A stretch of DNA of 23,809 bases from Lachnoclostridium sp. UBA3775 (GCA_002369525.1 DFFN01000069.1:283-24091); one strand, 5' to 3'. Counted from the first letter of the stretch, positions 1 through 8,136 are shown. Notes: generated by a model not told the origin, from the letters alone. Program-made: numbers and translations.

Positions 1-866
1 TCAACCGTCATTTCCTTAAGCTTGTAGAAGCCTGCCTTGTTTGCAACCAGTTCCTCATAGCAGGTTTTCTCATACATCTTTTTGGTCTTTTGGTTTTCAA
101 GGTCAACGGCCTGAGCCTCCTCTTTTGTCATTTCCTCGGTTTTTTCCAGGTAGACGGGCTCGGCGGTCTTTTTCTCGTTTGCCTTATCTTCTTCGGCATT
201 GAGATTTGACCAGACAGCAAAGGTCAGCGTGTCTGAAACACCGGTTGAAAAATCATCATCGTAGTACACCCAGAATCCGAGGGTTACCTCTTTACCCTGA
301 AGCTGGTTTATGTCAAGAACATTGGCATCATTTAGCTTGAAAGCAAAACCGGAAAAGCCGCCGCTTTCCTGAACACGGCCTGTGATCTTGACCGAGTTGT
401 CGCTGCTGTGGGCAACTGTGTCGTCAAGGCTCAGGATCGCTTTAGAGAAAACATTGTCCTTCGAAACAAAGTTGTCATAGTATTCGTCACAGTCGTTGTA
501 ATAAACCTGTGCTCCCGCCTTGTATTCGGGTCCTTCGAGGAGATTGCCGTTCTCATCCCATTTTGCACAGGCGTTATAGTAGCCTGACGGAACTATCTGA
601 TATGTCCAGCTGTTTTCGTAGGTGGGTTCTTCGGTAGGAACTGCCTCGGTCGGTGTTGCTTCGGGAGTTACATCTTCTGCTTTTGTCGGTACCGGAGTGT
701 TCTTTTCGTCGGCAGACTCTTTGGTTGCCGCTGACTCGCTTCCGGATGCCAGATTTATGCTTTCTGCATCCCCGGCTGTCGCCTTTTCTCCTGCCTTGCG
801 GCCGCAGCCGCACAGTAAGGCAAGACATCCCGCAAACAGCAGAGGCTTAAAAAATCTTTTTCTCAT
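1..866 (-). CDS. Secreted lipoprotein with a carbohydrate-binding-module-like domain (3' end outside window)
   Basis: Reading the complement from the ATG at 866-864 gives 288 uninterrupted codons to the window edge, so the C-terminus is missing. An AAAGGA ribosome site sits just upstream. The N-terminus (MRKR, hydrophobic stretch, then LCGC) is a lipoprotein signal with Cys21 the likely lipidated residue; Cys14 is a weaker alternative. Residues about 22-75 are a Ser/Thr/Pro/Glu-rich linker. From about residue 76 the pattern of Trp/Tyr strands, SSDNSVKITGR, GFSGFAFKL, LQGKEVTLGFWVYYDD and LTFAVWS resembles a jelly-roll of the CBM4/9 (galactose-binding-like) kind, which in the family binds glycans. 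A Lys/Glu-rich stretch of about 45 residues interrupts the fold before a strand-like AGFYKLKEMTV. Any catalytic domain would lie outside the window. The lipoprotein call is strong; the domain call is by pattern only. Confidence 0.8.
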   Translation of the reverse strand, partial: MRKRFFKPLLFAGCLALLCGCGRKAGEKATAGDAESINLASGSESAATKESADEKNTPVPTKAEDVTPEATPTEAVPTEEPTYENSWTYQIVPSGYYNACAKWDENGNLLEGPEYKAGAQVYYNDCDEYYDNFVSKDNVFSKAILSLDDTVAHSSDNSVKITGRVQESGGFSGFAFKLNDANVLDINQLQGKEVTLGFWVYYDDDFSTGVSDTLTFAVWSNLNAEEDKANEKKTAEPVYLEKTEEMTKEEAQAVDLENQKTKKMYEKTCYEELVANKAGFYKLKEMTV

Positions 867-906
867 AAAAATCCTTTCGGTATGTGGATTAAAAAATGTA
901 TCGTAA

Positions 907-935
907 AGTATAACCCAAATAAAAACAAAAATCAA
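907..935 (-). promoter_or_regulatory. Promoter of the lipoprotein gene
   Basis: On the minus strand, TTGATT (935-930) is followed after exactly 17 bases by TATACT (912-907), about 41 bases before the ATG. This is a good SigA-type match. It is divergent from the promoter at 999-1027. Confidence 0.65.
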
Positions 936-998
936 TATCCACATTAAAAAGTCACGGACTTTTCACTTTTGACATGGAGTGTTTTTTCAAGAAAACAG

Positions 999-1027
999 TT
1001 GGCGGGCAGGGTAATTTTTGGTATAAT
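999..1027 (+). promoter_or_regulatory. Promoter of the metallophosphoesterase gene
   Basis: TTGGCG at 999-1004, a 17-base spacer and a perfect TATAAT at 1022-1027, preceded by TG at 1019-1020 (extended -10). Transcription would begin near 1034. This rules out the long reading-frame extension back to a TTG at 969. Confidence 0.7.
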
Positions 1028-1085
1028 AGCGCTGTACGATTATTTTGAATCAAATATCAGCTTAGCTTTTCGAAAGGACGAAGGG

Positions 1086-1778
1086 ATGTCTGTTTACATT
1101 ACCGGAGACACACACGGTGACATTGACATTGAAAAATTGAACAAAGAGTATTTTCCCGAACAGGAAACGATGACCAAGGACGATTATCTGATCATTGCCG
1201 GAGATTTCGGGGGAGTATGGAGCGGCGGCGAAAATGATGATGCGTTGCTCGACTGGTATGAAAGCAGGAGATATACCACGCTTTTTATAGACGGGAATCA
1301 TGAAAATCATGAGCTTCTCGCTTCATATCCGGAATATGAATGGAACGGAGGCAAGGTTCATTACATCAGGCCTTCCGTGATCCACCTTATGAGAGGACAG
1401 GTATACGATATCTGCGGGCTCCGGTTTTTCACCATGGGAGGCGCGTTTTCCGTGGATAAGGAATACAGGGTGCCGGGAAAGAGCTGGTGGCCCGAAGAAA
1501 TGCCCTCCAGGGAGGAATATGAAGAAGCAGAAAAAAATCTCAAGGCAGCCTGCTGGGAGGTCGACTATGTCGTTACCCATTGCTGTGCCTATGAAATCCT
1601 GCTGAAGCTCGTTGACATAGTGCCCTTCAAAATGAGAATGGACGAGGAAAACCAGTTCTTTTCAAGGATTGAAAAGAAGCTGAAATATGAACACTGGTTC
1701 TGCGGTCACTACCACATAGACCATGCACCTGACAAAAAACACACGATATTGTATCAGGATATCTTAAGAATAATATAA
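1086..1778 (+). CDS. Calcineurin-like metallophosphoesterase
   Basis: A 230-residue protein with the metal-binding signature of the calcineurin-like phosphoesterase superfamily in order: GDTHGD near the N-terminus (Asp8, His10), GDFGGVW, GNHEN, a central THCC and FCGHYHID near the C-terminus. Such enzymes hydrolyse phosphomono- or diesters with two metal ions; the substrate cannot be told from the motifs. There is no signal peptide or membrane segment, so it is cytosolic. The ATG at 1086 is chosen because AAAGGA at 1073-1078 lies 7 bases upstream and because the in-frame TTG at 969 is upstream of the promoter. The gene stands alone, ahead of a separate promoter for the next operon. No neighbour hints at its substrate. 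Confidence 0.9.
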   Translation: MSVYITGDTHGDIDIEKLNKEYFPEQETMTKDDYLIIAGDFGGVWSGGENDDALLDWYESRRYTTLFIDGNHENHELLASYPEYEWNGGKVHYIRPSVIHLMRGQVYDICGLRFFTMGGAFSVDKEYRVPGKSWWPEEMPSREEYEEAEKNLKAACWEVDYVVTHCCAYEILLKLVDIVPFKMRMDEENQFFSRIEKKLKYEHWFCGHYHIDHAPDKKHTILYQDILRII

Positions 1779-1794
1779 TTTGCCTGCATTTTGC

Positions 1795-1823
1795 TTGATT
1801 TATTCTGTAAAAATTGATATGAT
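1795..1823 (+). promoter_or_regulatory. Promoter of the ybaK-capA operon
   Basis: TTGATT at 1795-1800, 17 bases, TATGAT at 1818-1823, with TG at 1815-1816 giving an extended -10. It places transcription start near 1830. The in-frame ATG at 1824 would lie at the promoter and so is not the translation start. Confidence 0.6.
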
Positions 1824-1856
1824 ATGCTAGGCAGTAAAAAGAGGGATGAAGTGATT

Positions 1857-2327
1857 ATGGAGAAAACAAACGTCATGCGGCTTCTTGATCAGAAAAAAGT
1901 CGCTTATACACCCTATGATTATTCACAAAGCGGAACGACCGTCGGAACGGAGGTCGCAGCAATCCTTAAGCAGCCGCCGGAAAGGGTATTTAAGACCCTG
2001 GTGACGGTCGGAGGCAAGACAAAGAAGAATTTCGTGTTTGTCATTCCGGTGGCCGAGGAGCTCGACCTAAAGAAGGCTGCGGCTGCAGTAGGCGAAAAAT
2101 CGATAGAGATGATAAAACAGAAGGAGCTGCTGCCGCTAACAGGCTATGTTCACGGCGGATGCTCTCCGATAGGAATGAAGAAACAGTTTCAGACGGTTGT
2201 TCATGAAACAGCCGCTTCTTATGAAACGATATTTTTTTCTGCCGGAAAGATAGGATATCAGGTGGAACTTGCACCTGCAGGTCTTGAAAAGCTGATAAGA
2301 TTCGGTTATGCGGACCTGATCGTTTAG
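1857..2327 (+). CDS. ybaK: YbaK/EbsC-type aminoacyl-tRNA deacylase
   Basis: A 156-residue protein matching the single-domain YbaK/EbsC family, which removes wrongly attached cysteine (and related amino acids) from tRNA-Pro after aminoacylation. Visible family features are ERVFKTLV with the key lysine at position 46, GGCSPIGMKKQF and the closing SAGKIGYQVELAP segment. The length is normal for a stand-alone deacylase and no tRNA-synthetase domains are attached. The start is uncertain between ATG 1857 and GTG 1851, two codons upstream. AGAGGG at 1840-1845 is 5 bases before the GTG and 11 before the ATG. A strong Shine-Dalgarno for the next gene follows within 11 bases of the stop, so the two genes are probably co-transcribed. 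Confidence 0.9.
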   Translation: MEKTNVMRLLDQKKVAYTPYDYSQSGTTVGTEVAAILKQPPERVFKTLVTVGGKTKKNFVFVIPVAEELDLKKAAAAVGEKSIEMIKQKELLPLTGYVHGGCSPIGMKKQFQTVVHETAASYETIFFSAGKIGYQVELAPAGLEKLIRFGYADLIV

Positions 2328-2351
2328 GAAAGTATACGGAGGAAAAAGAAT

Positions 2352-3824
2352 TTGGAAGACGATAAAAGACCGGGAAGACCGACAAATCCCGGAAGAAGAC
2401 CTTCGGGGGCGGGAGGAAACAAAAGACCGTCTGACAGACGTCAGCTTACTCCCGAAGAAAGAAAAAGACGCCAGCTGATCGCTCTGAGAAAGCAAAGGGA
2501 AAAAAGAAAGAAATTAATACTCATGACCTGCTGCATAGCAGTTGTTGTGCTTTTGTTTGTCGGAGTGATTTTAAGTGTCACCGGAAAAAACAAAAAAAGC
2601 GACAGCAGCGGAAGCGACAGCACCGCAAAGGTTGCGAGCGAAAGCTCCTCAGGCGGTAAAAACTCAAGCGGGGAAAGCAGTTCCAAACCGGATAATTCTC
2701 CGACACCTGTTCCGACTGCAACGCCGAGCCCGACTCCTACCCCGGCTCCGGTAAGCGCCACGATAGTAGCTGTCGGTGACGATCTGATGCACCAGGGTGT
2801 ATACAACTCGGGAAAAAGCGGAGGCACCTACAATTTCGATCATATCTTCAAGGATACCGCATATCTGCTTGCTGATGCAGATATCAAGATCATGAATCAG
2901 GAGACCATTTTCGGAGGAAACGAGAAGGGACTTTCGTCATATCCGCTTTTCAATTCTCCGGTGGAAATGTCCGATGCTCTTGTAAAGGCGGGCTATAATG
3001 TCATTACCCATGCGACAAACCATGCAAGGGATATGGGAATCGACGGTCTTTTGTACTGTGCAAAATACTGGAAGGAACACCATCCCGAGACTTTGGTTGT
3101 CGGAATTTATGAGACCGAAGAGGAACAGAAGCAGATTCCGATCATGATCGTAAACGGAATAAAATTTGCTATCCTGAACTACACCTACAGCCACAACTCC
3201 GCCATCTGGAAAAAGGACTGTGACGGTCACCTGAACATGCTCTGTGCATTTAACCCGGATACAAGGGAAATCGATTTCAATACGATCAATCCTCAGGTAC
3301 TGGAGGACATAAAGAAGGCCGAGACCATGGCGGACTTCACTATCGTCTGCCCTCACTGGGGCCAGGAGTATTATGATACCCAGAGACCTCAGCAGGAAAA
3401 TTTTGCAAAACAGATGACAGAGGCCGGTGCCGACCTGATCATCGGAACCCATCCTCATGTTATCGAGCCGGTGGCATGGATCGAGGCCGAAAACGGCAAC
3501 AAGAGCCTTTGCTATTATTCGCTCGGAAACTTTACCTCAACCCAGGATGAGTGGGTAAGAATACTCGGCGGAATGGCGAAGCTTACGGTAATAAAGGACG
3601 GCAGCGGAACATATATCGATCCCGAATCCGCCAGAGCGATCCCCATCGTCAACCACTACACTTCGCCCGGAAATCTTGTAAAAGGCGTTTATTCTCTTAA
3701 AAACTATACTGCGGACCTTGCGGCGAAGCATGGCCTGAAGCCGAGAAAGGGAATAGTTGTGACGATAGACAATCTTACGAACCATGCCAAGAAGGTATTC
3801 GGAGATTTCTGCTCAATAGAATAA
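2352..3824 (+). CDS. Membrane-anchored CapA-like (PGA_cap) metallophosphatase-fold protein
   Basis: 490 residues starting at TTG; GGAGG at 2338-2342 lies 9 bases upstream and no ATG is better placed. Order: a strongly basic, Pro/Arg-rich cytosolic tail (1-54), one membrane helix (about 55-77), a Ser/Gly then Thr-Pro-rich wall-spanning linker (80-135), and a CapA domain from about 137. Motifs of the family are visible: VAVGDDLMH, MNQETIFGG, THATNHARDMG, CPHWGQEYY, GTHPHVIEP and YYSLGNFTS. CapA-like proteins are linked to poly-gamma-glutamate capsule synthesis in Bacillus, where capBC partners are needed. No capB or capC is seen here, so a capsule role is not supported. An extracytoplasmic metal-dependent hydrolase is a safer description. 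Confidence 0.85.
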   Translation: MEDDKRPGRPTNPGRRPSGAGGNKRPSDRRQLTPEERKRRQLIALRKQREKRKKLILMTCCIAVVVLLFVGVILSVTGKNKKSDSSGSDSTAKVASESSSGGKNSSGESSSKPDNSPTPVPTATPSPTPTPAPVSATIVAVGDDLMHQGVYNSGKSGGTYNFDHIFKDTAYLLADADIKIMNQETIFGGNEKGLSSYPLFNSPVEMSDALVKAGYNVITHATNHARDMGIDGLLYCAKYWKEHHPETLVVGIYETEEEQKQIPIMIVNGIKFAILNYTYSHNSAIWKKDCDGHLNMLCAFNPDTREIDFNTINPQVLEDIKKAETMADFTIVCPHWGQEYYDTQRPQQENFAKQMTEAGADLIIGTHPHVIEPVAWIEAENGNKSLCYYSLGNFTSTQDEWVRILGGMAKLTVIKDGSGTYIDPESARAIPIVNHYTSPGNLVKGVYSLKNYTADLAAKHGLKPRKGIVVTIDNLTNHAKKVFGDFCSIE

Positions 3825-3858
3825 AGCCCCGGTTCACATTTTTTTCGCTTTTATTTGC

Positions 3859-3887
3859 TTGCACTATGGATATTTATCATTTATAAT
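3859..3887 (+). promoter_or_regulatory. Promoter of ftsH
   Basis: TTGCAC at 3859-3864, a 17-base spacer and perfect TATAAT at 3882-3887. Transcription would begin near 3894, only about 20 bases before the GTG start, leaving a very short leader with the ribosome site. No CIRCE or obvious stress operator was seen. Confidence 0.7.
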
Positions 3888-3914
3888 GGTAAGCTAGATA
3901 AATGGAGGTGTCAA

Positions 3915-5879
3915 GTGGACCAAAGACAGAACAACAATTCAGGAAATGATAACAACAATAACGGCAACAAAAAAAAGCCTGCAAGCACGTTTCTCATCGT
4001 GCTCATCATTTCCATAGTTTTTTTCCTGATATATTATTATGCTGCTACAGCGATCACCAATCACAGGAACAAAAGCATAAGCTATAATGAGCTTCAGAAA
4101 ATGGTCGAGGAGGGAAAAGTCGACCACGTCGAATCGGACTATGAAAACAACCGTTACATAATCTACTCGGATACATACGAGGATGACGGCAGGCTTTATT
4201 ATGTCGGATTTGATGTTGATCCCGAAATGAGGGAATACTTTACGAAAAATAAAGTAGAGTATTTCGGTATCGATAAGAAGAGCACTTCTCCCATTATTGC
4301 CTTCCTTGTTGAATGGGTGCTTCCCTTCGGACTGATTTTCGGACTGATGTTTTTCATGTACCGCAACCTTTTCAGAGGTGGCGGTATCGGCGGCGTCGGA
4401 AAGAGCAAGGCAAAAATGTATGTTGAGAAGGATATCGGCGTTACCTTTAAGGATGTTGCCGGACAGGAAGAAGCAAAGGAATCAGTTGTTGAGCTTGTGG
4501 ATTTCCTGCATGATCCCGAAAAATATACAAGAATAGGCGCAAAGCTTCCCAAGGGTGCCCTTCTCGTAGGCCCTCCCGGAACCGGTAAGACCTTGCTTGC
4601 AAAGGCAGTTGCCGGAGAGGCACATGTTCCCTTCTTCGCGCTTTCGGGCTCCGACTTTGTTGAAATGTTCGTCGGTGTCGGTGCGAGCCGTGTGCGTGAC
4701 CTCTTTAAAGAGGCGACAGAACAGGCTCCGTGTATCGTTTTCATCGATGAGATCGATGCGATCGGAAAGAGCAGGGATTCAAGATACGGCGGCGGAAACG
4801 ACGAGCGTGAGCAGACACTTAACCAGCTGCTTTCCGAGATGGACGGTTTCGATCCTTCAAAAGGCATCGTGGTGCTTGCGGCAACCAACAGGCCTGAGAT
4901 ACTTGACAAGGCACTGCTCCGTCCGGGACGTTTTGACAGAAGAATAATCGTTGACAAGCCCGATCTTAAAGGAAGACTCCAGACCTTAAAGGTTCATTCC
5001 AAGAATGTGCTGATGCATGAAAATGTCGATCTTGAAGCAATAGCAAAGGCTACCTCCGGTGCGGTAGGCGCCGATCTTGCCAATATGATAAATGAAGCTG
5101 CGATACTTGCGGTAAAATCCGGCAGAACTGTTGTCAAACAGGAAGACCTGATGGAAGCTGTTGAAGTCGTTATCGCAGGAAAAGAAAAGAAGGATCGTAT
5201 CCTCGGACCGGAAGAAAAGAAGATAGTTGCGGTACACGAAGTCGGACATGCGCTTGTGGCTGCGCTTCAGAAACATTCCGAGCCCGTACAGAAGATCACC
5301 ATCGTTCCGAGAACAAAGGGTGCTTTGGGTTATACCATGCAGGTGCCCGAAGAAGAGAAATACTTAAGCTCCAAGGATGAAATCCTCGATGAGATCAGAG
5401 TGTTCTGCGGCGGACGTGCTGCCGAGGAGATCAAGATAGGCTCGATCACGACCGGTGCCGCAAATGATATCGAGCGCGCAACCGCACATGCAAGGCAGAT
5501 GATCACACGCTTCGGTATGAGCGAGGAGTTCGGCCTTGTGGCGCTTGAATCGGTCCAGGGTCAGTACCTTGAAAACCGTCTGGTGCTTCAGTGTTCTGAT
5601 TCCTATGCCGCAAAGATAGACGATGCGGTTAAGAAAATAATGGAAAAATGCTATAATGAGGCCAAGGAACTGATCACAGGAAACCTCGATGTGCTTGATT
5701 CGGTAGCTGCTTACCTGATTGAAAAGGAAACCATTACCGGAGAGGAATTCATGAAGATCATGAATGAAACCATCGCAAAGAGAAATCTTCCGGACTATGG
5801 CAGCCTCATGCCCACGGAAACTCCCGATACAGATAACAGCGTTATCACGGAAATCAATCTTTCCGATGACGATAGATAA
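3915..5879 (+). CDS. ftsH: ATP-dependent zinc metalloprotease FtsH
   Basis: 654 residues. FtsH is a hexameric membrane AAA protease that extracts and degrades misfolded membrane proteins and some regulators. Seen in order: an Asn-rich cytosolic tail (1-20), TM1 (about 25-45), a small external domain, TM2 (about 126-148), AAA module with Walker A GPPGTGKT (219-226), pore MFVGVG (251-256), Walker B IVFIDEID (274-281) and arginine-finger region RPGRFDR. The protease domain follows, with zinc site HEVGH (441-445) and acidic ligand Asp518 in TTGAAND. The GTG at 3915 is chosen because GGAGG lies 6 bases upstream; an in-frame extension to 3855 overlaps the promoter. HEVGH replaces the more common HEAGH, a harmless change. 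The gene is monocistronic or followed by partial read-through into uvrC. Confidence 0.97.
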   Translation: MDQRQNNNSGNDNNNNGNKKKPASTFLIVLIISIVFFLIYYYAATAITNHRNKSISYNELQKMVEEGKVDHVESDYENNRYIIYSDTYEDDGRLYYVGFDVDPEMREYFTKNKVEYFGIDKKSTSPIIAFLVEWVLPFGLIFGLMFFMYRNLFRGGGIGGVGKSKAKMYVEKDIGVTFKDVAGQEEAKESVVELVDFLHDPEKYTRIGAKLPKGALLVGPPGTGKTLLAKAVAGEAHVPFFALSGSDFVEMFVGVGASRVRDLFKEATEQAPCIVFIDEIDAIGKSRDSRYGGGNDEREQTLNQLLSEMDGFDPSKGIVVLAATNRPEILDKALLRPGRFDRRIIVDKPDLKGRLQTLKVHSKNVLMHENVDLEAIAKATSGAVGADLANMINEAAILAVKSGRTVVKQEDLMEAVEVVIAGKEKKDRILGPEEKKIVAVHEVGHALVAALQKHSEPVQKITIVPRTKGALGYTMQVPEEEKYLSSKDEILDEIRVFCGGRAAEEIKIGSITTGAANDIERATAHARQMITRFGMSEEFGLVALESVQGQYLENRLVLQCSDSYAAKIDDAVKKIMEKCYNEAKELITGNLDVLDSVAAYLIEKETITGEEFMKIMNETIAKRNLPDYGSLMPTETPDTDNSVITEINLSDDDR

Positions 5880-5952
5880 TGCCCGGGAACCAGTGATCGC
5901 AATGTTTTTCAAAATAACGAGATGATTTGTAAATAAATTCTAAAAACACAGG

Positions 5953-5983
5953 AAAGACTGCTGCATACGTGGCAGTCTTTTTT
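5953..5983 (+). terminator. Intrinsic terminator after ftsH, in the uvrC leader
   Basis: AAAGACTGC (5953-5961) pairs perfectly with GCAGTCTTT (5972-5980) around a 10-base loop and runs into a T tract ending at 5983. It ends 18 bases before the uvrC ATG, so any uvrC transcript starting upstream must pass through it. Confidence 0.8.
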
Positions 5984-6001
5984 AGAACGGATGAGGGTTA
6001 T

Positions 6002-7909
6002 ATGTTTGTAATAGAAGACGAATTAAAAAAACTTCCCCAAAAGCCCGGCGTCTACATCATGCACGATGCCCATGATGCAATCATATATGTCGGTAAAGCC
6101 AAGGTCCTTAAAAACCGTGTAAGACAGTATTTTCAGGACCCTGAGCGCCTTACAACAAAGATCAGGAAAATGGTTCCTCAGATAGCCTGGTTTGAGTACA
6201 TTGTCGTCGATTCCGAGATGGAAGCGCTGGTTCTCGAGTGCAACCTGATCAAAGAACATCAGCCGAAATACAATGCGATGCTTAAGGATGACAAGATGTA
6301 TCCCTACATCAAATGCACTGTTTCGGAGGACTTTCCGCGCGTTTTCATTACACGCCGCTATCAGCGTGACAAAGAAAAATATTTCGGCCCATATACAAAT
6401 GCCGGAGCATGCAAGGAAACAATGGAGCTTCTCAGAAAGCTCTACAAAATCAGAAACTGCAGCCGGGTGATAAAAGACGGAGGAGAAAAGACCAAGCCCT
6501 GTCTTTACCGGCACATCGGTCAGTGCGATGCGCCGTGCAATGCGGAAATCACCAAGGAAGAATACGGAAAAATCATCGAAGAGGTACTGCGTTTCCTGGG
6601 CGGTGATACCGACGGGATAATAAAGGATCTTAAAGTAAAAATGCTGCAGGCAAGCGAGAAAATGGAATTCGAGCTTGCGGCCGAATACAGAGATAAGATA
6701 AATGCGATAAATGCACTCAAACAGGATCAGAAAGCCACCGATTTCAAAACGGAGGAGAGGGACATTATTGCCTTTTATGCCGAAGATGACAGGGCAGTGG
6801 TCCAGGTCTTTTTCATGCGCGGCGGCAGGATGATAGGGCGCGAGCATTACTTCTTTAAAGGTCTTGAAAGCACCGAGCCCTCCTATGTCATCGGAGATTT
6901 TCTTAAACAATACTATTCGGGCACGGCATATGTGCCCTCCGAAATACTTACCGAAGCAGAGCCTGAAGACTTGGAGCTGATTTTACAGTGGCTTAGCGAA
7001 AGCAAAGGAAAAAAGGTGCACCTAATCACGCCAAAGAAGGGTACAAAAGAGCGCATGATCGAGCTCGCAAAGGAAAATGCGCAGATAGTATTCAAGCAGG
7101 ACATGGACAAGCTGACAAGGGAAGCAAACCGCACGGTTAAGGCTCAGGAAGAGCTTGCGGACCTTATCGGACTTGAAAATGTTGTCAGAATGGAAAGTTA
7201 TGATATTTCGAATATCAGCGGCTTTTTGAACGTTGCGTCAATGGTGGTCTGTGAAAACGGGAAGCTAAAGAAAAATGATTACAGAAAATTCCGCATCAAA
7301 ACTGTTTCCGGACCCGACGACTATGCCTGCATGCGCGAAGTCCTGACACGTCGCTTCCAACATGGTATAGATGAATTGAAAAACAAAAAGCCTTCACCTC
7401 GAGGGGAAGGTGGCTCGCAAGGCGAGACGGATGAGGTGGACGAGATAACAGGCTTTGGTCGCCTACCGGATCTCATCCTCATGGATGGCGGAAAGGGCCA
7501 GGTCAACATCGCAAAAGAAGTACTCGAATCACTGAATCTTAACATCCCCGTCTGCGGAATGGTAAAGGATGACAGACACCGCACAAGAGGACTGTACTTT
7601 GAAAACAAGGAGATACCTATTGATATCCATGGCGAAGGCTTTAAGCTTCTTACAAGAATCCAGGACGAAACCCACCGCTTCGCCATTGAGTACCATAAAT
7701 CCCTCCGTGGCAAAAACCAGATACACTCTGTACTTGACGATATCAAAGGCATCGGCCCGGCAAAGAGAAAAATTTTGATGAAAAATTTCAAAACACTTGA
7801 AGAAATAAAGGAAGCAGACGTGGACACATTGTCGAAAATAGAGGGGATAAGTGAAAAGCTGGCGGAGGAGATACATAGCTTTTTTCACAATAATGAAGGA
7901 GACAGTTGA
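6002..7909 (+). CDS. uvrC: Excinuclease ABC subunit C
   Basis: 635 residues; the dual-incision nuclease of UvrABC nucleotide excision repair. Domains in order: GIY-YIG nuclease (PGVYIM 15-20, IIYVGKAK 27-34, Arg39, Glu79 in LVLECNLIKEH), a Cys-containing region, the UVR motif (FELAAEYRDKINAI) that contacts UvrB, the RNase H-like nuclease (MESYDISNISG, LILMDGGKGQVN, GMVKDDRHRTRGL), and a C-terminal pair of helix-hairpin-helix motifs (IKGIGPAKRKIL, LSKIEGISEKLAEEI). The start is ATG 6002 after GAGGG at 5993-5997; an extension to 5969 would begin inside the terminator. Odd: residues 464-479 (16 residues, Pro-Ser-Pro-Arg-Gly to Asp-Glu-Val) come from an inserted palindromic DNA element in a variable loop just before the second nuclease motif. 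The frame is intact and all catalytic motifs are present. Confidence 0.96.
   Translation: MFVIEDELKKLPQKPGVYIMHDAHDAIIYVGKAKVLKNRVRQYFQDPERLTTKIRKMVPQIAWFEYIVVDSEMEALVLECNLIKEHQPKYNAMLKDDKMYPYIKCTVSEDFPRVFITRRYQRDKEKYFGPYTNAGACKETMELLRKLYKIRNCSRVIKDGGEKTKPCLYRHIGQCDAPCNAEITKEEYGKIIEEVLRFLGGDTDGIIKDLKVKMLQASEKMEFELAAEYRDKINAINALKQDQKATDFKTEERDIIAFYAEDDRAVVQVFFMRGGRMIGREHYFFKGLESTEPSYVIGDFLKQYYSGTAYVPSEILTEAEPEDLELILQWLSESKGKKVHLITPKKGTKERMIELAKENAQIVFKQDMDKLTREANRTVKAQEELADLIGLENVVRMESYDISNISGFLNVASMVVCENGKLKKNDYRKFRIKTVSGPDDYACMREVLTRRFQHGIDELKNKKPSPRGEGGSQGETDEVDEITGFGRLPDLILMDGGKGQVNIAKEVLESLNLNIPVCGMVKDDRHRTRGLYFENKEIPIDIHGEGFKLLTRIQDETHRFAIEYHKSLRGKNQIHSVLDDIKGIGPAKRKILMKNFKTLEEIKEADVDTLSKIEGISEKLAEEIHSFFHNNEGDS
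7391..7438 (+). repeat. 48-bp palindromic element inserted in frame in uvrC
   Basis: A compact fold-back unit. CCTTCACCTC/GAGGGGAAGG (7391-7410) is an inverted repeat with one mismatch. CTCGC/GCGAG (7414-7418, 7422-7426) forms a second small hairpin. CACCTC (7395-7400) can alternatively pair with GAGGTG (7433-7438). The span is exactly 16 codons and lies in frame without stops. It resembles short palindromic repeats that I recall as common in gut Clostridia, but no second copy was seen in this window. Confidence 0.6.
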
Positions 7910-8045
7910 GTTGAATTCACGCTAAATATCAGTATTTGCTGAACTCACTGCATAAAAAATGATAGAAAGCGAAATAGTGGAGTTTGTACTTACTGTAATG
8001 TCATGTCTGACACTGAAGAGGAAGAGGAAAAACTATATATAATGG

Positions 8046-8074
8046 TTGCAATAAAAAGGTGAGAGTGATATAAT
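8046..8074 (+). promoter_or_regulatory. Promoter of the lipoprotein/ABC transporter cassette
   Basis: TTGCAA at 8046-8051, 17 bases, perfect TATAAT at 8069-8074, with TG at 8066-8067 as extended -10. This gives a leader of about 55 bases before the ATG at 8137. The rest of the 227-base gap after uvrC (7910-8136) is AT-rich. It holds a weak imperfect inverted repeat near 7907-7945 with no T tract, and no convincing gene. Confidence 0.7.
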
Positions 8075-8136
8075 TATAATAGTTGATTTAGGGGTAATAT
8101 ATGGTAGTTTTTAAATAGTAAAAAGGGAGTTATCAT

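Noticed and set aside
622..906. Plus-strand reading frames over the start of the left-edge lipoprotein gene
   Set aside because: They are antisense shadows of the Thr/Pro/Ser-rich linker of the minus-strand lipoprotein.
969..1085. N-terminal extension of the metallophosphoesterase from a TTG at 969, with TTGACA at 969-974
   Set aside because: The extension lies upstream of a good promoter at 999-1027, lacks a ribosome site and precedes the conserved start of the fold. The TTGACA has no -10 at proper spacing.
4199..4957. Long minus-strand reading frame (252 codons) inside ftsH
   Set aside because: Antisense shadow of the conserved AAA module; no ribosome site or protein pattern.
6023..6910. 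Long minus-strand reading frame (295 codons) inside uvrC
   Set aside because: Antisense to conserved UvrC domains, with no promoter or family features.
7907..7945. Imperfect inverted repeat after the uvrC stop as a terminator
   Set aside because: Needs bulges to pair (GAGTT...AACTC) and has no T tract; not good enough to call.
7966..8050. A 27-codon reading frame (starting MIESEIVEF) between uvrC and the transporter cassette
   Set aside because: No Shine-Dalgarno, very short, no recognisable pattern; treated as chance or a remnant.
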